Shown in pieces: positions 28,730 through 37,997 of a DNA stretch of 46,775 nucleotides; position 1 is the stretch's first letter; each line of letters begins with the position of its first letter. The position numbers were made by a program, and so were the translations under genes. Where the stretch lies: positions 1 through 46,775 of the forward strand of contig SBGX01000017.1 of NCBI GenBank assembly GCA_006226425.1, given 5' to 3'. The stretch comes from Bacteroidota bacterium. GTDB lineage: Bacteria > Bacteroidota > Bacteroidia > Flavobacteriales_D > Crocinitomicaceae. Below the pieces are notes generated by a model. The model saw nothing but the letters and a program-made list of their open reading frames with translations, made no database searches and had not been told where the DNA came from.

Positions 28730-30157
28730 TTGGAATTGATCATTGTACCTTTGGTATTCGCACTTGCAAGCCTCCTGGTTCCCAGGCAGGCCGTAAAATA
28801 TTTGTCGTTGGCAGGTGTGCTGGTTTCCCTGGCTTTGGTGGGGATTCGAGCCTTGAATTATGGAAATGAGGGCAGCGAGGTCGTTCTCTTCGATCCGGCT
28901 TACGTGACAAATTTTGGACTGACGTTTAAAATGGCCTATGATGGTTTGGGATTGTTTATGATCTTGCTAACGAATATCATTATGCCATTGATCCTGTTGG
29001 CGAATTTCAATAGCCCCTTAGCAGAGAACAAATCGTTCAACGCGCTGTTTTTCCTCATGCAATTTGCATTGATTGGGGTATTCACAGCCATGGACGGACT
29101 GATGTTTTACGTGTTCTGGGAAATCACATTGATTCCGGTCTTCCTGATCGCATTGTGGTTCGGAACTCAGGAACGGAAGAAAATTCTGATCAAGTTTTTC
29201 ATATACACCTTTGTTGGTTCCCTGGCGATGTTGGGAGCCTTGATTGCCTTGAAAGCTGAGGCGTTGAGTTTTGCACATGAACATATGGTAGCAGCTCAAT
29301 TGACAGCTGAGACAGCCTTTTGGGTGATGGGAGGTTTTTTCCTGGCCTTTGCCATTAAGGCACCGATTTTCCCACTTCATACCTGGCAGCCTGATACGTA
29401 TGGTGTTTCACCAATGTCCGGAACCATGCTACTTTCAGCCCTGATGTTGAAGATGGCCCTGTACGGAATGGTTAGATGGATGATTCCGGTTGCCCCGGAA
29501 GCCCTGGAAGAAATGATCATGCCAGTACTGATCTTGTCCCTGATCGGGATGCTGTACACGGCAGTGATTGCAATTAAACAACAAGATATTAAGAAAGTCT
29601 TTGCCTATGCTTCAATCAGCCACGTAGGATTGATTGCAGCGGGGATTATGATTTTTAGTAAAGATGCTGTTTCAGCAGCCTTCTTACAGATGTTCAACCA
29701 CAGTTTGGTCGCCGTTGGCTTGTTCCTATGCGCTGGAATTTTAGAATCACGTCTTCAGACCAAAGATTTGGGATCAATGGGAGGTGTAGCTAAGTTGGCC
29801 CCAAAATTCGGATTTTGGTTTGCCGTGATTGGTTTCGCAGCAGTATCGGTTCCATTTTCGAGTGGTTTCATTGGAGAATTTTTGCTCTTGAAAGAATTGT
29901 ATGAGTACGAGTGGATCATTGGTTTGGCAGCCGGATTAACGCTCATCTTCGGAGCAGTCTACACTTTGAGAGCATATCAATTAAGTATGTTCGGAGCACC
30001 TAAGATGGAAAGCTTCCGGGATTTGGAATGGAATGAGATTCTCGTGTTTGCAGTGATTGCTATCCTGGTTGTTTTGTTGGGATTATTTCCACAGTGTGCA
30101 TTCGATCTGGTAGAACCAAGCATTGAGAAGTTAATTAGTACAGTAGAATTATCATAA
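28730..30157 (+). CDS. nuoM: NADH-quinone oxidoreductase subunit M
   Basis: 475-residue antiporter-like membrane subunit. It contains the FWEITLIPVFLI segment with the TM5 glutamate, AIKAPIFPLHTWQPD with the TM7 lysine, and YASISHVGLI. The start appears to be TTG at 28730, four bases after the nuoL stop: no ATG occurs in this frame before residue 62 (MAYDGLG), which would remove the first membrane helices. Confidence 0.95.
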   Translation: MELIIVPLVFALASLLVPRQAVKYLSLAGVLVSLALVGIRALNYGNEGSEVVLFDPAYVTNFGLTFKMAYDGLGLFMILLTNIIMPLILLANFNSPLAENKSFNALFFLMQFALIGVFTAMDGLMFYVFWEITLIPVFLIALWFGTQERKKILIKFFIYTFVGSLAMLGALIALKAEALSFAHEHMVAAQLTAETAFWVMGGFFLAFAIKAPIFPLHTWQPDTYGVSPMSGTMLLSALMLKMALYGMVRWMIPVAPEALEEMIMPVLILSLIGMLYTAVIAIKQQDIKKVFAYASISHVGLIAAGIMIFSKDAVSAAFLQMFNHSLVAVGLFLCAGILESRLQTKDLGSMGGVAKLAPKFGFWFAVIGFAAVSVPFSSGFIGEFLLLKELYEYEWIIGLAAGLTLIFGAVYTLRAYQLSMFGAPKMESFRDLEWNEILVFAVIAILVVLLGLFPQCAFDLVEPSIEKLISTVELS

Positions 30158-30173
30158 AACTAGATATTGTAAT

Positions 30174-31535
30174 ATGGAGGCCTTAATTACCATTTTTGCT
30201 ACCGGATTAGTAGCCATGTTCATTGCAATGGCCCGGAAACCGATGTTGGTGTTGGCAACAGCATCGATTGGTCTTCTGGCAGCAGCAGGAATGTTGGTGA
30301 ATCAGTTGGTAGAGCCGAATCCATGGTTGAAATACGACGGAATATACTTTGACACTTTTGCCCTGATCTCTTCATTGGTGGCAGTGTTGTTTACCTTCCT
30401 GATCATCCTGGCGGGCTACGAGCGATTTAAGCTGGAATCTCAACATACGGGCGAGTATATTTCATTATTACTTTTCTCGCTTTCAGGAGCCATTTGTTTG
30501 CTGTCTTACACGGACCTGTTCATGTTTTTCCTCGGTCTGGAAATCATGTCGATTCCAATTTATGTGATGGTAGGTACCAAGAAAAAGGATTTGCGCTCTT
30601 CTGAGGCATCGATGAAATACTTCTTTACAGGAGCCTTTGCAACCGGTTTGTTGCTATTCGGAATTGCCTGGTTGTATGGAGCGCTGGGAACCTTCAGCAT
30701 GGCTGAAATTCTTCGGGCGACGATGAATCCGGAAAATCACGGGCCATTATTATACATTGGAGTCTTGTTGATCATGGCATCTTTCCTGTTCAAGATTGGC
30801 GCTGCTCCTTTCCATTTCTGGAGTCCGGATGTCTATGAAGGAAGCCCAAACATTGTGACGGGATACATGGCAGCTGTGGTCAAGTTGGCTGCATTCCTGG
30901 CCTTTATCAGAATGTTTATGATCGGTTTTGGGGGAATCCACGATTTCTGGGCCCCGGCGATTTATGGCCTTTCCATCTTGACGATGTTTGTTGGAAACCT
31001 GACAGCATTGCGTCAGCAAGGATTTAAAAGACTGATTGCCTATTCAAGTATTACGCATGTTGGATATGCCCTGATGACGGTAATCGGTTCGGGTGGACAA
31101 TCATTGCAAGCCTTGTGGATTTACCTTTTTGCCTATGGTTTTTCAATCATTGCCCTGATTGTGGTATCGATGATGTTGAACAACGATGGGGACGAGTTAA
31201 GTGCTTACAAAGGAGTGGCTCGTAAAAATCCATTGATTGGTTTTGTGTTTATTCTGGGACTGTTATCTCTGGCAGGAATTCCTCCTTTGGCAGGTTTCTT
31301 CGGAAAGTATTTGGTATTTGCTTCGGCAATTAGAGAGTATCCAGTATTGGTGGTGATTGCCCTGATCAATTCAGGAATCGCCATTTATTATTACCTGAAG
31401 TTGATTCGCATTTCACTGGATCAGGATGGGGTAGAAGATGCTCCGGCGCTAAACATGACTCCACTTTACGCTATTGTACTGGCTGTTTGTATGGTTGGAA
31501 TTCTGTTAGGAGGTTCGGCCAGTTGGTTGATTTAA
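30174..31535 (+). CDS. nuoN: NADH-quinone oxidoreductase subunit N
   Basis: 453-residue antiporter-like membrane subunit and last gene of the operon. The GLEIMSIPIYVMVG, FKIGAAPFHFWSPDVYEGSP and YSSITHVGYALM blocks identify it. An intrinsic terminator follows 24 bp after the stop. Confidence 0.96.
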   Translation: MEALITIFATGLVAMFIAMARKPMLVLATASIGLLAAAGMLVNQLVEPNPWLKYDGIYFDTFALISSLVAVLFTFLIILAGYERFKLESQHTGEYISLLLFSLSGAICLLSYTDLFMFFLGLEIMSIPIYVMVGTKKKDLRSSEASMKYFFTGAFATGLLLFGIAWLYGALGTFSMAEILRATMNPENHGPLLYIGVLLIMASFLFKIGAAPFHFWSPDVYEGSPNIVTGYMAAVVKLAAFLAFIRMFMIGFGGIHDFWAPAIYGLSILTMFVGNLTALRQQGFKRLIAYSSITHVGYALMTVIGSGGQSLQALWIYLFAYGFSIIALIVVSMMLNNDGDELSAYKGVARKNPLIGFVFILGLLSLAGIPPLAGFFGKYLVFASAIREYPVLVVIALINSGIAIYYYLKLIRISLDQDGVEDAPALNMTPLYAIVLAVCMVGILLGGSASWLI

Positions 31536-31559
31536 GAAGAATTTAGTTGAAAAAAGAAA

Positions 31560-31585
31560 AGCCCGGTTTTATCCGGGCTTTTTTT
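31560..31585. terminator. Bidirectional hairpin terminator at the end of nuo
   Basis: Stem AGCCCGG / CCGGGCT with a six-base loop (TTTTAT), followed by T residues on the plus strand and preceded by an A-rich run (31551-31560) that gives U-rich RNA on the minus strand. It lies between the convergent nuoN and the gene at 31605-31943 and can serve both. Confidence 0.85.
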
Positions 31586-31604
31586 GGTTTGCGCGTAAGC
31601 CTGT

Positions 31605-31943
31605 TTAAAGGCAAGTAACACTGATAACTTTGTTGTCACAATCAATCAATACCTCCGCGACCGGTACCGTTGGAAAGGACGGGCACGGTTGATTCGGCAT
31701 ACAGTTTGGTCCAGCGTAGAAAGTCACCTTTTTAAGGAAACCTTCTACAAAACAAATTCCAACTGTTTCGACATTGGCACCAATGGAATAAAAATTCCCC
31801 TGGTAATCTTGAAGACACTCATGAGCGGCTCCTCTCGCAATTCCGATGAGTTGATTGTCACCTAAATTGTTTTGAGCGTTGGCAAAAGAAAAACAAAAAA
31901 TGCTTAAAGCCGCTACGGCGGCAAGGGACATGATCCTTTTCAT
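31605..31943 (-). CDS. Small secreted Cys-containing protein, unknown
   Basis: 112 residues with a good signal peptide (MKRIMSLAAVAALSIFCFSFANAQ). The mature part has six cysteines (AHEC, GIC, PNC, QPC, IDC, SVTC) that could pair as disulfides in the periplasm or outside the cell. No family is recognised. It lies just inside the nuo terminator on the opposite strand, and 70 bp separate it from the upstream gene. Confidence 0.65.
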   Translation of the reverse strand: MKRIMSLAAVAALSIFCFSFANAQNNLGDNQLIGIARGAAHECLQDYQGNFYSIGANVETVGICFVEGFLKKVTFYAGPNCMPNQPCPSFPTVPVAEVLIDCDNKVISVTCL

Positions 31944-32013
31944 AGTAAAATAGTATTAAAGTTCCCTCCAATATACTAAATTTTCTGAAAATGAGGACGA
32001 TAGGTGCAATGAG

Positions 32014-32883
32014 CTATTTGTAAAATTCGTAGACAAAATATTCGTATCGATCCGGAGATTCTGAACGGAAAGCTTCCCCCATAATAGTGACTCTCGTGTC
32101 AATGAGCAGGGAGTTTTTCTGATAGCCGAATGTTGTTGTGGATTCATTGTAGTCTCCCATCTCTTCGTTTCGGATCAGTCGTTTCTTTTTGTCATAAACA
32201 TTTTTGTACTCAACGCAACCGCCTCCGCCGTAGCATTCTTTCCCATGAATCAGTAGTCCCTTTTTGTATTCATAGGACATGGAGTCGACCGTTTTCCAAA
32301 TTTCCTGATCATCGATAAAAAAGACGGTTTTCCCGATCATTTGGGTCACGTTCCCGTCCTTGTCTGTTTGATATTGATAGTCCCTCGGTTCGGCCCCTCC
32401 CTCCAGGTGTCCGATTAGTTTGCCTTTTCCGTCGTATTTGAATTCAACCGCGTACATCTCAGAACCATCAACGTAGCCAGTTTTAGCGACAATCCTACCT
32501 TGTTCATTGTATTTAAAACGGGTTTCACTCATCAGGTTTTCGAGCCCATCAAAATCGGCTTTATGGATCAATTTTCCCTGTTCATTCCAGGTACTCTTAG
32601 AAATAAAAGCAGCTTCCCCTTCTTCAAAATACTCTTCTTTGATCAAACGTCCTTGTGGATCATAGGTCCAGATAGCACTTAGATTTGTTCTGGGAGCTTT
32701 GTTTTGAGCGTCATAGTCAGCGCCCTGATCTTTAGAAAAGGTGTAAATTCTAAGAGATTTTACCTTGGCTTCGGAAATGATTTCCTGGTTCTTCTTGATT
32801 TCTTTCAGGTCTCTGGGATCCTGGGCAAATAGTTGAGTGCCCAATACAAAGGTCATAGTGACCCACAGTAACTTCTTCTTCAT
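32014..32883 (-). CDS. Secreted YD-repeat-like protein, unknown
   Basis: 289 residues with a signal peptide (cleavage near LFAQ). The body is made of beta-hairpin repeats of the form W-x-Y-D-x-x-G-R/K-L-I-x-x-x-x-x. Examples are IWTYDPQGRLIKEEYF, TWNEQGKLIHKADF, FKYNEQGRIVAKTGY, FKYDGKGKLIGHLEG and YDKKKRLIRNEE. This resembles YD/RHS-type repeats, but without a core or toxin domain. The start overlaps the end of the DinB-like gene by 4 bp. Probable secreted or periplasmic protein; function unknown. Confidence 0.7.
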   Translation of the reverse strand: MKKKLLWVTMTFVLGTQLFAQDPRDLKEIKKNQEIISEAKVKSLRIYTFSKDQGADYDAQNKAPRTNLSAIWTYDPQGRLIKEEYFEEGEAAFISKSTWNEQGKLIHKADFDGLENLMSETRFKYNEQGRIVAKTGYVDGSEMYAVEFKYDGKGKLIGHLEGGAEPRDYQYQTDKDGNVTQMIGKTVFFIDDQEIWKTVDSMSYEYKKGLLIHGKECYGGGGCVEYKNVYDKKKRLIRNEEMGDYNESTTTFGYQKNSLLIDTRVTIMGEAFRSESPDRYEYFVYEFYK

Positions 32884-33407
32884 GAATGTTGAATTATTGG
32901 ATAATATCTTTCTTGTAGTATGTTCAGGTGGTGTTTAGCATGCCCGATGATGAATAATGCCAGGGCATAGACACTGGTTGTTGCTTTCATCATCGTTCCG
33001 GTGCTTCGGAGGTGTTGCCCGGACATCCCTTCAAAAAGCAAAAGGCTGGATTCACGCAGGACCATCAATTCCTGGATCAACTGCTCGATACTTTTTTGGT
33101 GCGGGTGAGAGGCCTCCACATAGGCATCTTCATCAAAGGAAGGGAGTTGAGCTTGTTCGTTTCGGGCAAAGCATAGCGCACGATAACAAAGGATGCGCTC
33201 CGTATCAATAAGATGTTGGAATAAATCACGAATGGTCCATTTGCCTGGTGCATAAACCTTCTCGCCAATAGCCTCGAGTGTTTGCAAATCCTGATTTTTC
33301 AGTTCCTCGATTGAATCCAGGTACACTTTGGTAAGTTCACCTTCTGGAATTAACTCCAGGTAGTATTTGAAGTAGGGTGGAGCAATTTCTTTCAGCTTTT
33401 CAGGCAT
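32880..33407 (-). CDS. DinB-family protein
   Basis: 175-residue four-helix-bundle protein of the DinB/YfiT-like superfamily. Putative metal-binding histidines are in FQHLIDTERIL (near residue 65) and IGHAKHHLNIL (near the C-terminus), in the positions expected for the His triad. Family members include thiol-transferases and damage-inducible proteins of unclear role. The exact activity is not predictable. It overlaps the following gene by 4 bp. Confidence 0.82.
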   Translation of the reverse strand: MPEKLKEIAPPYFKYYLELIPEGELTKVYLDSIEELKNQDLQTLEAIGEKVYAPGKWTIRDLFQHLIDTERILCYRALCFARNEQAQLPSFDEDAYVEASHPHQKSIEQLIQELMVLRESSLLLFEGMSGQHLRSTGTMMKATTSVYALALFIIGHAKHHLNILQERYYPIIQHS

Positions 33408-33542
33408 ATTGTCATCGTTTTATGTTGACAAACATAAGGAAAGTCCCTGAATGTTCGAATGAGGCAAATGCACTATTTCGAGTAGATTTTTGGCGTAACA
33501 AATCCCGTTGCTTTTGTTATATTGCAGAAGAATAAAAGAAGA

Positions 33543-34007
33543 ATGAGAAAAATATTGTATTTGATTTTTGCCGGGGTTCTGTTGACAGCATGCCAACCGG
33601 AAGGACGTGTTTATTCAGAGCATCAGGATTTGTCACCGAATGTCGAGTGGCTGCGCAAGGATATGAGAACCTTTAAGGTGCCCATTGAGGACATTGATGC
33701 CACGTATACATTGAGCCTTAGTTTTAGGTATGCGAATGGTTTTAGTCAGCAGAAAGCCAAGGTGCTGATTGAACGGATTAGTCCTTCTGGAAAAGTGGCT
33801 CGCGCAGTGAAAGAATTGAAGATTCGAGATGAGAATGGAGAATATATTGGAGAAGCGGGATATGATATCTGGGATAGTGAGCACCTGGTGGAAGAGGAAG
33901 AAAAGTTTCAGGAAAAAGGGACTTATACCTATCACCTTTCTCATGCCATGGACAAGGATCCGTTGAATTATGCGATGGAAATCGGGCTAATTCTTGATAA
34001 AAAATAG
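33543..34007 (+). CDS. gldH: Gliding-motility lipoprotein GldH-like
   Basis: 154 residues from the ATG at 33543 (the in-frame TTG at 33522 is rejected because the lipoprotein signal starts at the ATG). Lipobox VLLTAC, lipidated Cys17. The middle has LSLSFRYANGFSQQKAKVLI strands, and the GYDIWD motif near residue 110 resembles the GDIYD/DIWD block of GldH proteins. GldH is a lipoprotein needed for gliding in Flavobacterium and is associated with the T9SS machinery. The assignment rests on pattern, length and lipobox. The gene stands alone between divergent and convergent neighbours. Confidence 0.72.
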   Translation: MRKILYLIFAGVLLTACQPEGRVYSEHQDLSPNVEWLRKDMRTFKVPIEDIDATYTLSLSFRYANGFSQQKAKVLIERISPSGKVARAVKELKIRDENGEYIGEAGYDIWDSEHLVEEEEKFQEKGTYTYHLSHAMDKDPLNYAMEIGLILDKK

Positions 34008-34020
34008 TTCTTCAACAGAC

Positions 34021-35229
34021 TTAAGGAATAATTTGAGTTACGACCTTTTTCAAGGTCTCGATGACGGTCTGTCGCTGCTCCGGAGTCAGGTCATAGAAAA
34101 CGGGCAAACTGATTTCACAGGCGTAGTTGTCGAAAGTTTGTGGGTAATCTGAAATATCGTAGCCCAGGCCTTTATAAAAAGACATCATGGGAATCGGGAT
34201 GAAATGTACGTTGACTGAAACGCCGTTTTCGCTTATGGCCGCAATGATTTGGTCCCGTTGACTTTCACTGATATTCCTAATGCGTAGCGGATACAGGTGA
34301 TAAGAACTTGTTTTGTATTCATTGGATTGAATCGGTGGGATGGCCCATGAACAGTCCGAAAGTTCTTTCGTGTAGAAGTCACAAATCTCGCGTCTTCGAA
34401 TTAATGTTTCGCTTTCGTAGCGATCCAGTTCTACTTGTCCGATAGCAGCCATAATATCGGTCATATTGCATTTGTAACCGGCTTCCACGATATCATAGCG
34501 CCACTGTCCAACCTGTGTTTTGGCCAGGGCGTCTTTGTTTTGTCCATGAAGGGTTTTTACACAGAGTTCCCGATAAATTTCCTCGTTGTCAAAAGTTTCT
34601 GGAAGTGTGAGACATATAGCTCCACCTTCTGCGGTGGTAAGATTCTTGACGGCATGGAAGGAAAAAACGGAAGCGTCAGCCAGGGAGCCTGTTTTTCGTC
34701 CTTTGTAACTAGCTCCAATGGAGTGGGCGGCATCTGCCAGGATCATGATCCTTCCCAACTTTTGCTGGTTGGGGTGGCTGGGAATAAATTGTTCCCGGTG
34801 CTTTTCAGCCAGTGCTTTAATCTCATCGTAGTCACATGGCCATCCCGCGAAATCAACGGGCATGATCACTTTGGTTCGCGGACTAATCGCCTTTTCAATA
34901 GTTGCAACCGAAATATTGAAGTCTGCTGCATTGACGTCTACAAAAATGGGTTTGGCTCCACAGTGGACAATGACGTTGGCAGTGGCAGAATAGGTATAGG
35001 CTGGAAGAATTACTTCGTCTCCTTCCTGTACCCCAAACCAGCGCAGCATGATTTCCAGGCCAGCGGTCGCACTATTTAAACATAGGGTGGCAGGAACGTC
35101 ACAATACTGACTTAGGTTCTTTTCAAAATTTTTGGTTTTGGGTCCGGTGGTAATCCATCCGGAGCGAAGTACTTCAGTCACAGCGGCAATAGCTTCTTCC
35201 GTAATGTGAGGGGGAGAAAAAGGGATCAT
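34021..35229 (-). CDS. DegT/DnrJ/EryC1/StrS aminotransferase
   Basis: PLP-dependent sugar aminotransferase of about 402 residues, probably making an amino sugar nucleotide for surface polysaccharide. The PLP-lysine block SFHAVKNLTTAEGG and the preceding DAAHSIGA motif are clear, as is GSGWITTGPKTKNFE-type sequence near the start. I use the ATG at 35229 (MIPFSPPHI); a longer frame reaching 35358 would run into the O-antigen ligase gene and has no homologous look. Located 22 bp after the ligase gene. Substrate unknown. Confidence 0.9.
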   Translation of the reverse strand: MIPFSPPHITEEAIAAVTEVLRSGWITTGPKTKNFEKNLSQYCDVPATLCLNSATAGLEIMLRWFGVQEGDEVILPAYTYSATANVIVHCGAKPIFVDVNAADFNISVATIEKAISPRTKVIMPVDFAGWPCDYDEIKALAEKHREQFIPSHPNQQKLGRIMILADAAHSIGASYKGRKTGSLADASVFSFHAVKNLTTAEGGAICLTLPETFDNEEIYRELCVKTLHGQNKDALAKTQVGQWRYDIVEAGYKCNMTDIMAAIGQVELDRYESETLIRRREICDFYTKELSDCSWAIPPIQSNEYKTSSYHLYPLRIRNISESQRDQIIAAISENGVSVNVHFIPIPMMSFYKGLGYDISDYPQTFDNYACEISLPVFYDLTPEQRQTVIETLKKVVTQIIP

Positions 35230-35251
35230 AGTCGTGAATATCTGCTTAAAA

Positions 35252-36478
35252 TTACGCTTTTTCTGTCTCCTCGGATGAAAGTCCAAAGTGAGACCAAAAC
35301 AAGCAACTAAAAAAACCAAAGTAGATGACTCCTGCCTGAGTTTCCAACATGGACTCAACCAGGCAGTTTATGAAAAAACTGAGAATGAACAGGGCGTATA
35401 ACCATTGTTTTTTACGCCAACTCATCCAAAGTGGGGTGAACAAACTGAGGATGAACAAAATGAGTGCAGGAACCCCAATGGCAATAGTCGTTTGGTAGTA
35501 GGCATTGTGTGCGTTCAGCCCTTTTAGGTATGCACCGCGCATTCCAAGTTCCTGGTACTTTTCTTTCAGACTTTCTTTGACGTCTCCGGTTCCTACACCA
35601 ATCAGTAAATTATTTGCCACAATTTGATTGGAAGCTTTCCAGATCAGGATGCGGACGGCTGAACTTTCGTTGTTGTCGTAGGAGATTTCCTTCTTGTTTA
35701 ACGTTTTAAAAAGTTGCTCCATTCGGGCACTGACGGTGGGCATTTGCGTCACAATCAAAATGAAAGCAAGTGTCCCCCCTAGTAGGCCAATGAGTCCCAG
35801 GAGGTATTTCTTACGAATCAGGATGAGTCTGATCACTCCATAAACTCCGATGAAGGCCAATACAAAGAGTCCCATTTTGGAAGAAAGAAGCACTTCCGTA
35901 ATGCCAATGAGGATGAAAACAGGCACCAGTACTATCCAGGATCGGAAAAAGAAAGATCGACCGTATAAGTAGAGACAGATGAGTAGGGCAGTTGTGAGGT
36001 ACATCGCAAAATAGCTTGGATGCATCAGTATGGAAAAAGCCTGGTAGAAGAAATGATTTTCTCCCAGGGTAAACCAGATGTAAGACGACCTGAAAATAAG
36101 CAATAGAGAAACGAACACACAGCCTCCGATAAAACTGAGCCCAATGAAAGCAAACTTTCGTAGTCCAAGAGGAACAGTCCCCAGAATTAATGGAAAAAGA
36201 AACAGTGACAGTTTGACTTGCAGATCAAAAGCTCCAGCTTTCATATCTTCCGTGTGGATGAGTCCAATCACATGGAGTAGATAAAAAAGGAGCATGAACC
36301 AAAGAAACTTTGATTTGCGCAAGTTTTCCCATTTTTCCGAAAAGCGACCTTCGATTAACCAGTTCAGAAAAAGAAGTGCAATGAATACAGGAGTCAGTCG
36401 TGCAAAAGGCATGGTGAAAGCAATTGTGCATGCCAGATATAAGTGAATGTTCTCGTGTATTTTTTTCCTGCTTTTCAT
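35252..36478 (-). CDS. O-antigen ligase/polymerase family membrane protein
   Basis: 408-residue multi-pass membrane protein (about ten hydrophobic segments). The Wzy_C/WaaL-type signature is the periplasmic loop followed by GLNAHNAYYQTTIAIGVPAL, with the conserved His. It either joins polysaccharide to lipid A-core or polymerises O-units; the two are not separable from sequence. It lies between a glycosyltransferase and an aminotransferase, consistent with a surface-glycan locus. Confidence 0.85.
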   Translation of the reverse strand: MKSRKKIHENIHLYLACTIAFTMPFARLTPVFIALLFLNWLIEGRFSEKWENLRKSKFLWFMLLFYLLHVIGLIHTEDMKAGAFDLQVKLSLFLFPLILGTVPLGLRKFAFIGLSFIGGCVFVSLLLIFRSSYIWFTLGENHFFYQAFSILMHPSYFAMYLTTALLICLYLYGRSFFFRSWIVLVPVFILIGITEVLLSSKMGLFVLAFIGVYGVIRLILIRKKYLLGLIGLLGGTLAFILIVTQMPTVSARMEQLFKTLNKKEISYDNNESSAVRILIWKASNQIVANNLLIGVGTGDVKESLKEKYQELGMRGAYLKGLNAHNAYYQTTIAIGVPALILFILSLFTPLWMSWRKKQWLYALFILSFFINCLVESMLETQAGVIYFGFFSCLFWSHFGLSSEETEKA

Positions 36479-36510
36479 CTCTTAAATACGGAGCCATGTT
36501 CGAAACGTAT

Positions 36511-37434
36511 CTAGGTAACCCGTTGGTCGTTAAACAAGAGGTACCTGAAAAATCGTTTCCAGGTGTAAAGGTACGCTTTCAGTTTTAGTCTCCATACTTT
36601 TCGGAAGGGAGCAAGCAGTAGGAACATCAAAATACGGCTGTGGATGAAGACGAAACAAGCTAAAACACCCGAAATAAGCGCAAAATTTGATTTATTTTTG
36701 CGAAAAAACTTCAATTTACTGAGAAGCTGATTGGAAATAGGAATTCGGTAATCCTGACGGGAACTTTGGCCACTATGGTGTGTGACTTGAGCATCGTGGA
36801 GGTAAAAAGCCGGTGCCACCTTTCGTGCCCGAAAACAGAAATCAATGTCTTCCATCCAAAACAAATGAGGATCTAAGCCTCCAATTTTTTCAAATAAGTT
36901 TCGATGGAAAAAGAGTGCTGCACCAGAGAGACTTTCAAGCTCAAAACTTTGTTTTAGTGCTTGCTCGCTATAGGGCAAGTCATTATGAAGTAGATGTAAA
37001 AACAAAGTTTCTTTCCACAGATGTTTGGCCGATTGATCTTTCCATGCCGAAATTTGGAGGCTACCATCCGAGTTGAGAAGCTGGGGCCCTACAATGGAAT
37101 AAGGCGCTCCATTCTCCAAAAAACGGAAGAGTCTTTCTAAGGCCCCGGGATGAACTTCCGTATCTGGGTTAAGCAGAAAGAGGTACTTTCCCTGAGCAAT
37201 GCGCATCCCCTGATTGTTGGCTTCGGAAAAACCTTTGTTTTCCTTGTTTTCGATACATTTGACCGTGGGGTAACCCTTTTGGATCGCTGTTATGCTGTCA
37301 TCAGAGGAACAGTTGTCGACGACAATGACCTCCAAACGAAGTTCCTTTTCCTCAAAAAGGGATTTCAGACAGGCCAGCAGAAGCTCCCGGACATTATAAC
37401 TTACTATGATGATCGAAATTTGAGGTTCTCGCAT
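36511..37434 (-). CDS. Family 2 glycosyltransferase (rhamnosyltransferase-like)
   Basis: 307-residue GT-A glycosyltransferase. It has ISIIIVSYNV at the N-terminus, VVDNCSSDDS, the LNPDTEV block carrying the DxD-like metal site, and the WMEDIDFCFR motif typical of the WbbL/rhamnosyltransferase branch. The C-terminal hydrophobic segment (about 265-285) may anchor it in the membrane. First gene of the minus-strand polysaccharide group, 32 bp before the ligase gene. Confidence 0.9.
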   Translation of the reverse strand: MREPQISIIIVSYNVRELLLACLKSLFEEKELRLEVIVVDNCSSDDSITAIQKGYPTVKCIENKENKGFSEANNQGMRIAQGKYLFLLNPDTEVHPGALERLFRFLENGAPYSIVGPQLLNSDGSLQISAWKDQSAKHLWKETLFLHLLHNDLPYSEQALKQSFELESLSGAALFFHRNLFEKIGGLDPHLFWMEDIDFCFRARKVAPAFYLHDAQVTHHSGQSSRQDYRIPISNQLLSKLKFFRKNKSNFALISGVLACFVFIHSRILMFLLLAPFRKVWRLKLKAYLYTWKRFFRYLLFNDQRVT

Positions 37435-37556
37435 GATCTGAATACCTGTGCGGCAACAAAGTAAGTCAAATTTGTCGATTTCAGCTAGTGGCGGGTTGAA
37501 ATGAACTCGGTTCTAGTGGAGACATTCAAGAATCCTCCCAGCTAGTTACTCTCGGA

Positions 37557-37991
37557 TCAAATTTCTGGTGACTCCACTTTGCTTGAAGTTATTTTTTCCA
37601 GGTAGTAGGTCAAACTTCCAAAATCATAGTGTTCCACCCAGACGAGTGTGTCTTGTACGAGTGATACAAATTCGAAACGTGATTGCTGCCACAGATCCGA
37701 TTTGACCGGTGAACTTCGCTGGTAGTCCAGTTGGAGCATGTTTTTTTCCAGTTTCCATTTTCCAATTCCTTCTTCAAGCCTAGTTTGATAGCGGTAAACT
37801 CCCTTTTTCAGAAATTCATGAGACTTTCCAATTGGCAAAATTTCATAGCTTCTTATTTCCTGCTTGTCCAATGAAGGCATGTCAGCTTCGACATCATAAA
37901 TGCGCCATTTGCCAATTATTTCTGCTGATCCAATTTTTTGTCCACAGGATGTGAAAATCAATAGAAGAAAGGCAAGGTAGACGATTCTCAC
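37557..37991 (-). CDS. Small lipocalin-like lipoprotein
   Basis: 144 residues with a short lipoprotein signal (MRIVYLAFLLLIFTSC, lipidated Cys16). The remainder has GKWRIYDVEAD and IGKWKLEKNMLQLDY strands that resemble lipocalin-like domains common in Bacteroidetes lipoproteins. It starts 6 bp after the T9SS cargo gene, so the pair is likely one transcript. Role unknown. Confidence 0.68.
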   Translation of the reverse strand: MRIVYLAFLLLIFTSCGQKIGSAEIIGKWRIYDVEADMPSLDKQEIRSYEILPIGKSHEFLKKGVYRYQTRLEEGIGKWKLEKNMLQLDYQRSSPVKSDLWQQSRFEFVSLVQDTLVWVEHYDFGSLTYYLEKITSSKVESPEI

Positions 37992-37997
37992 CAGAAG

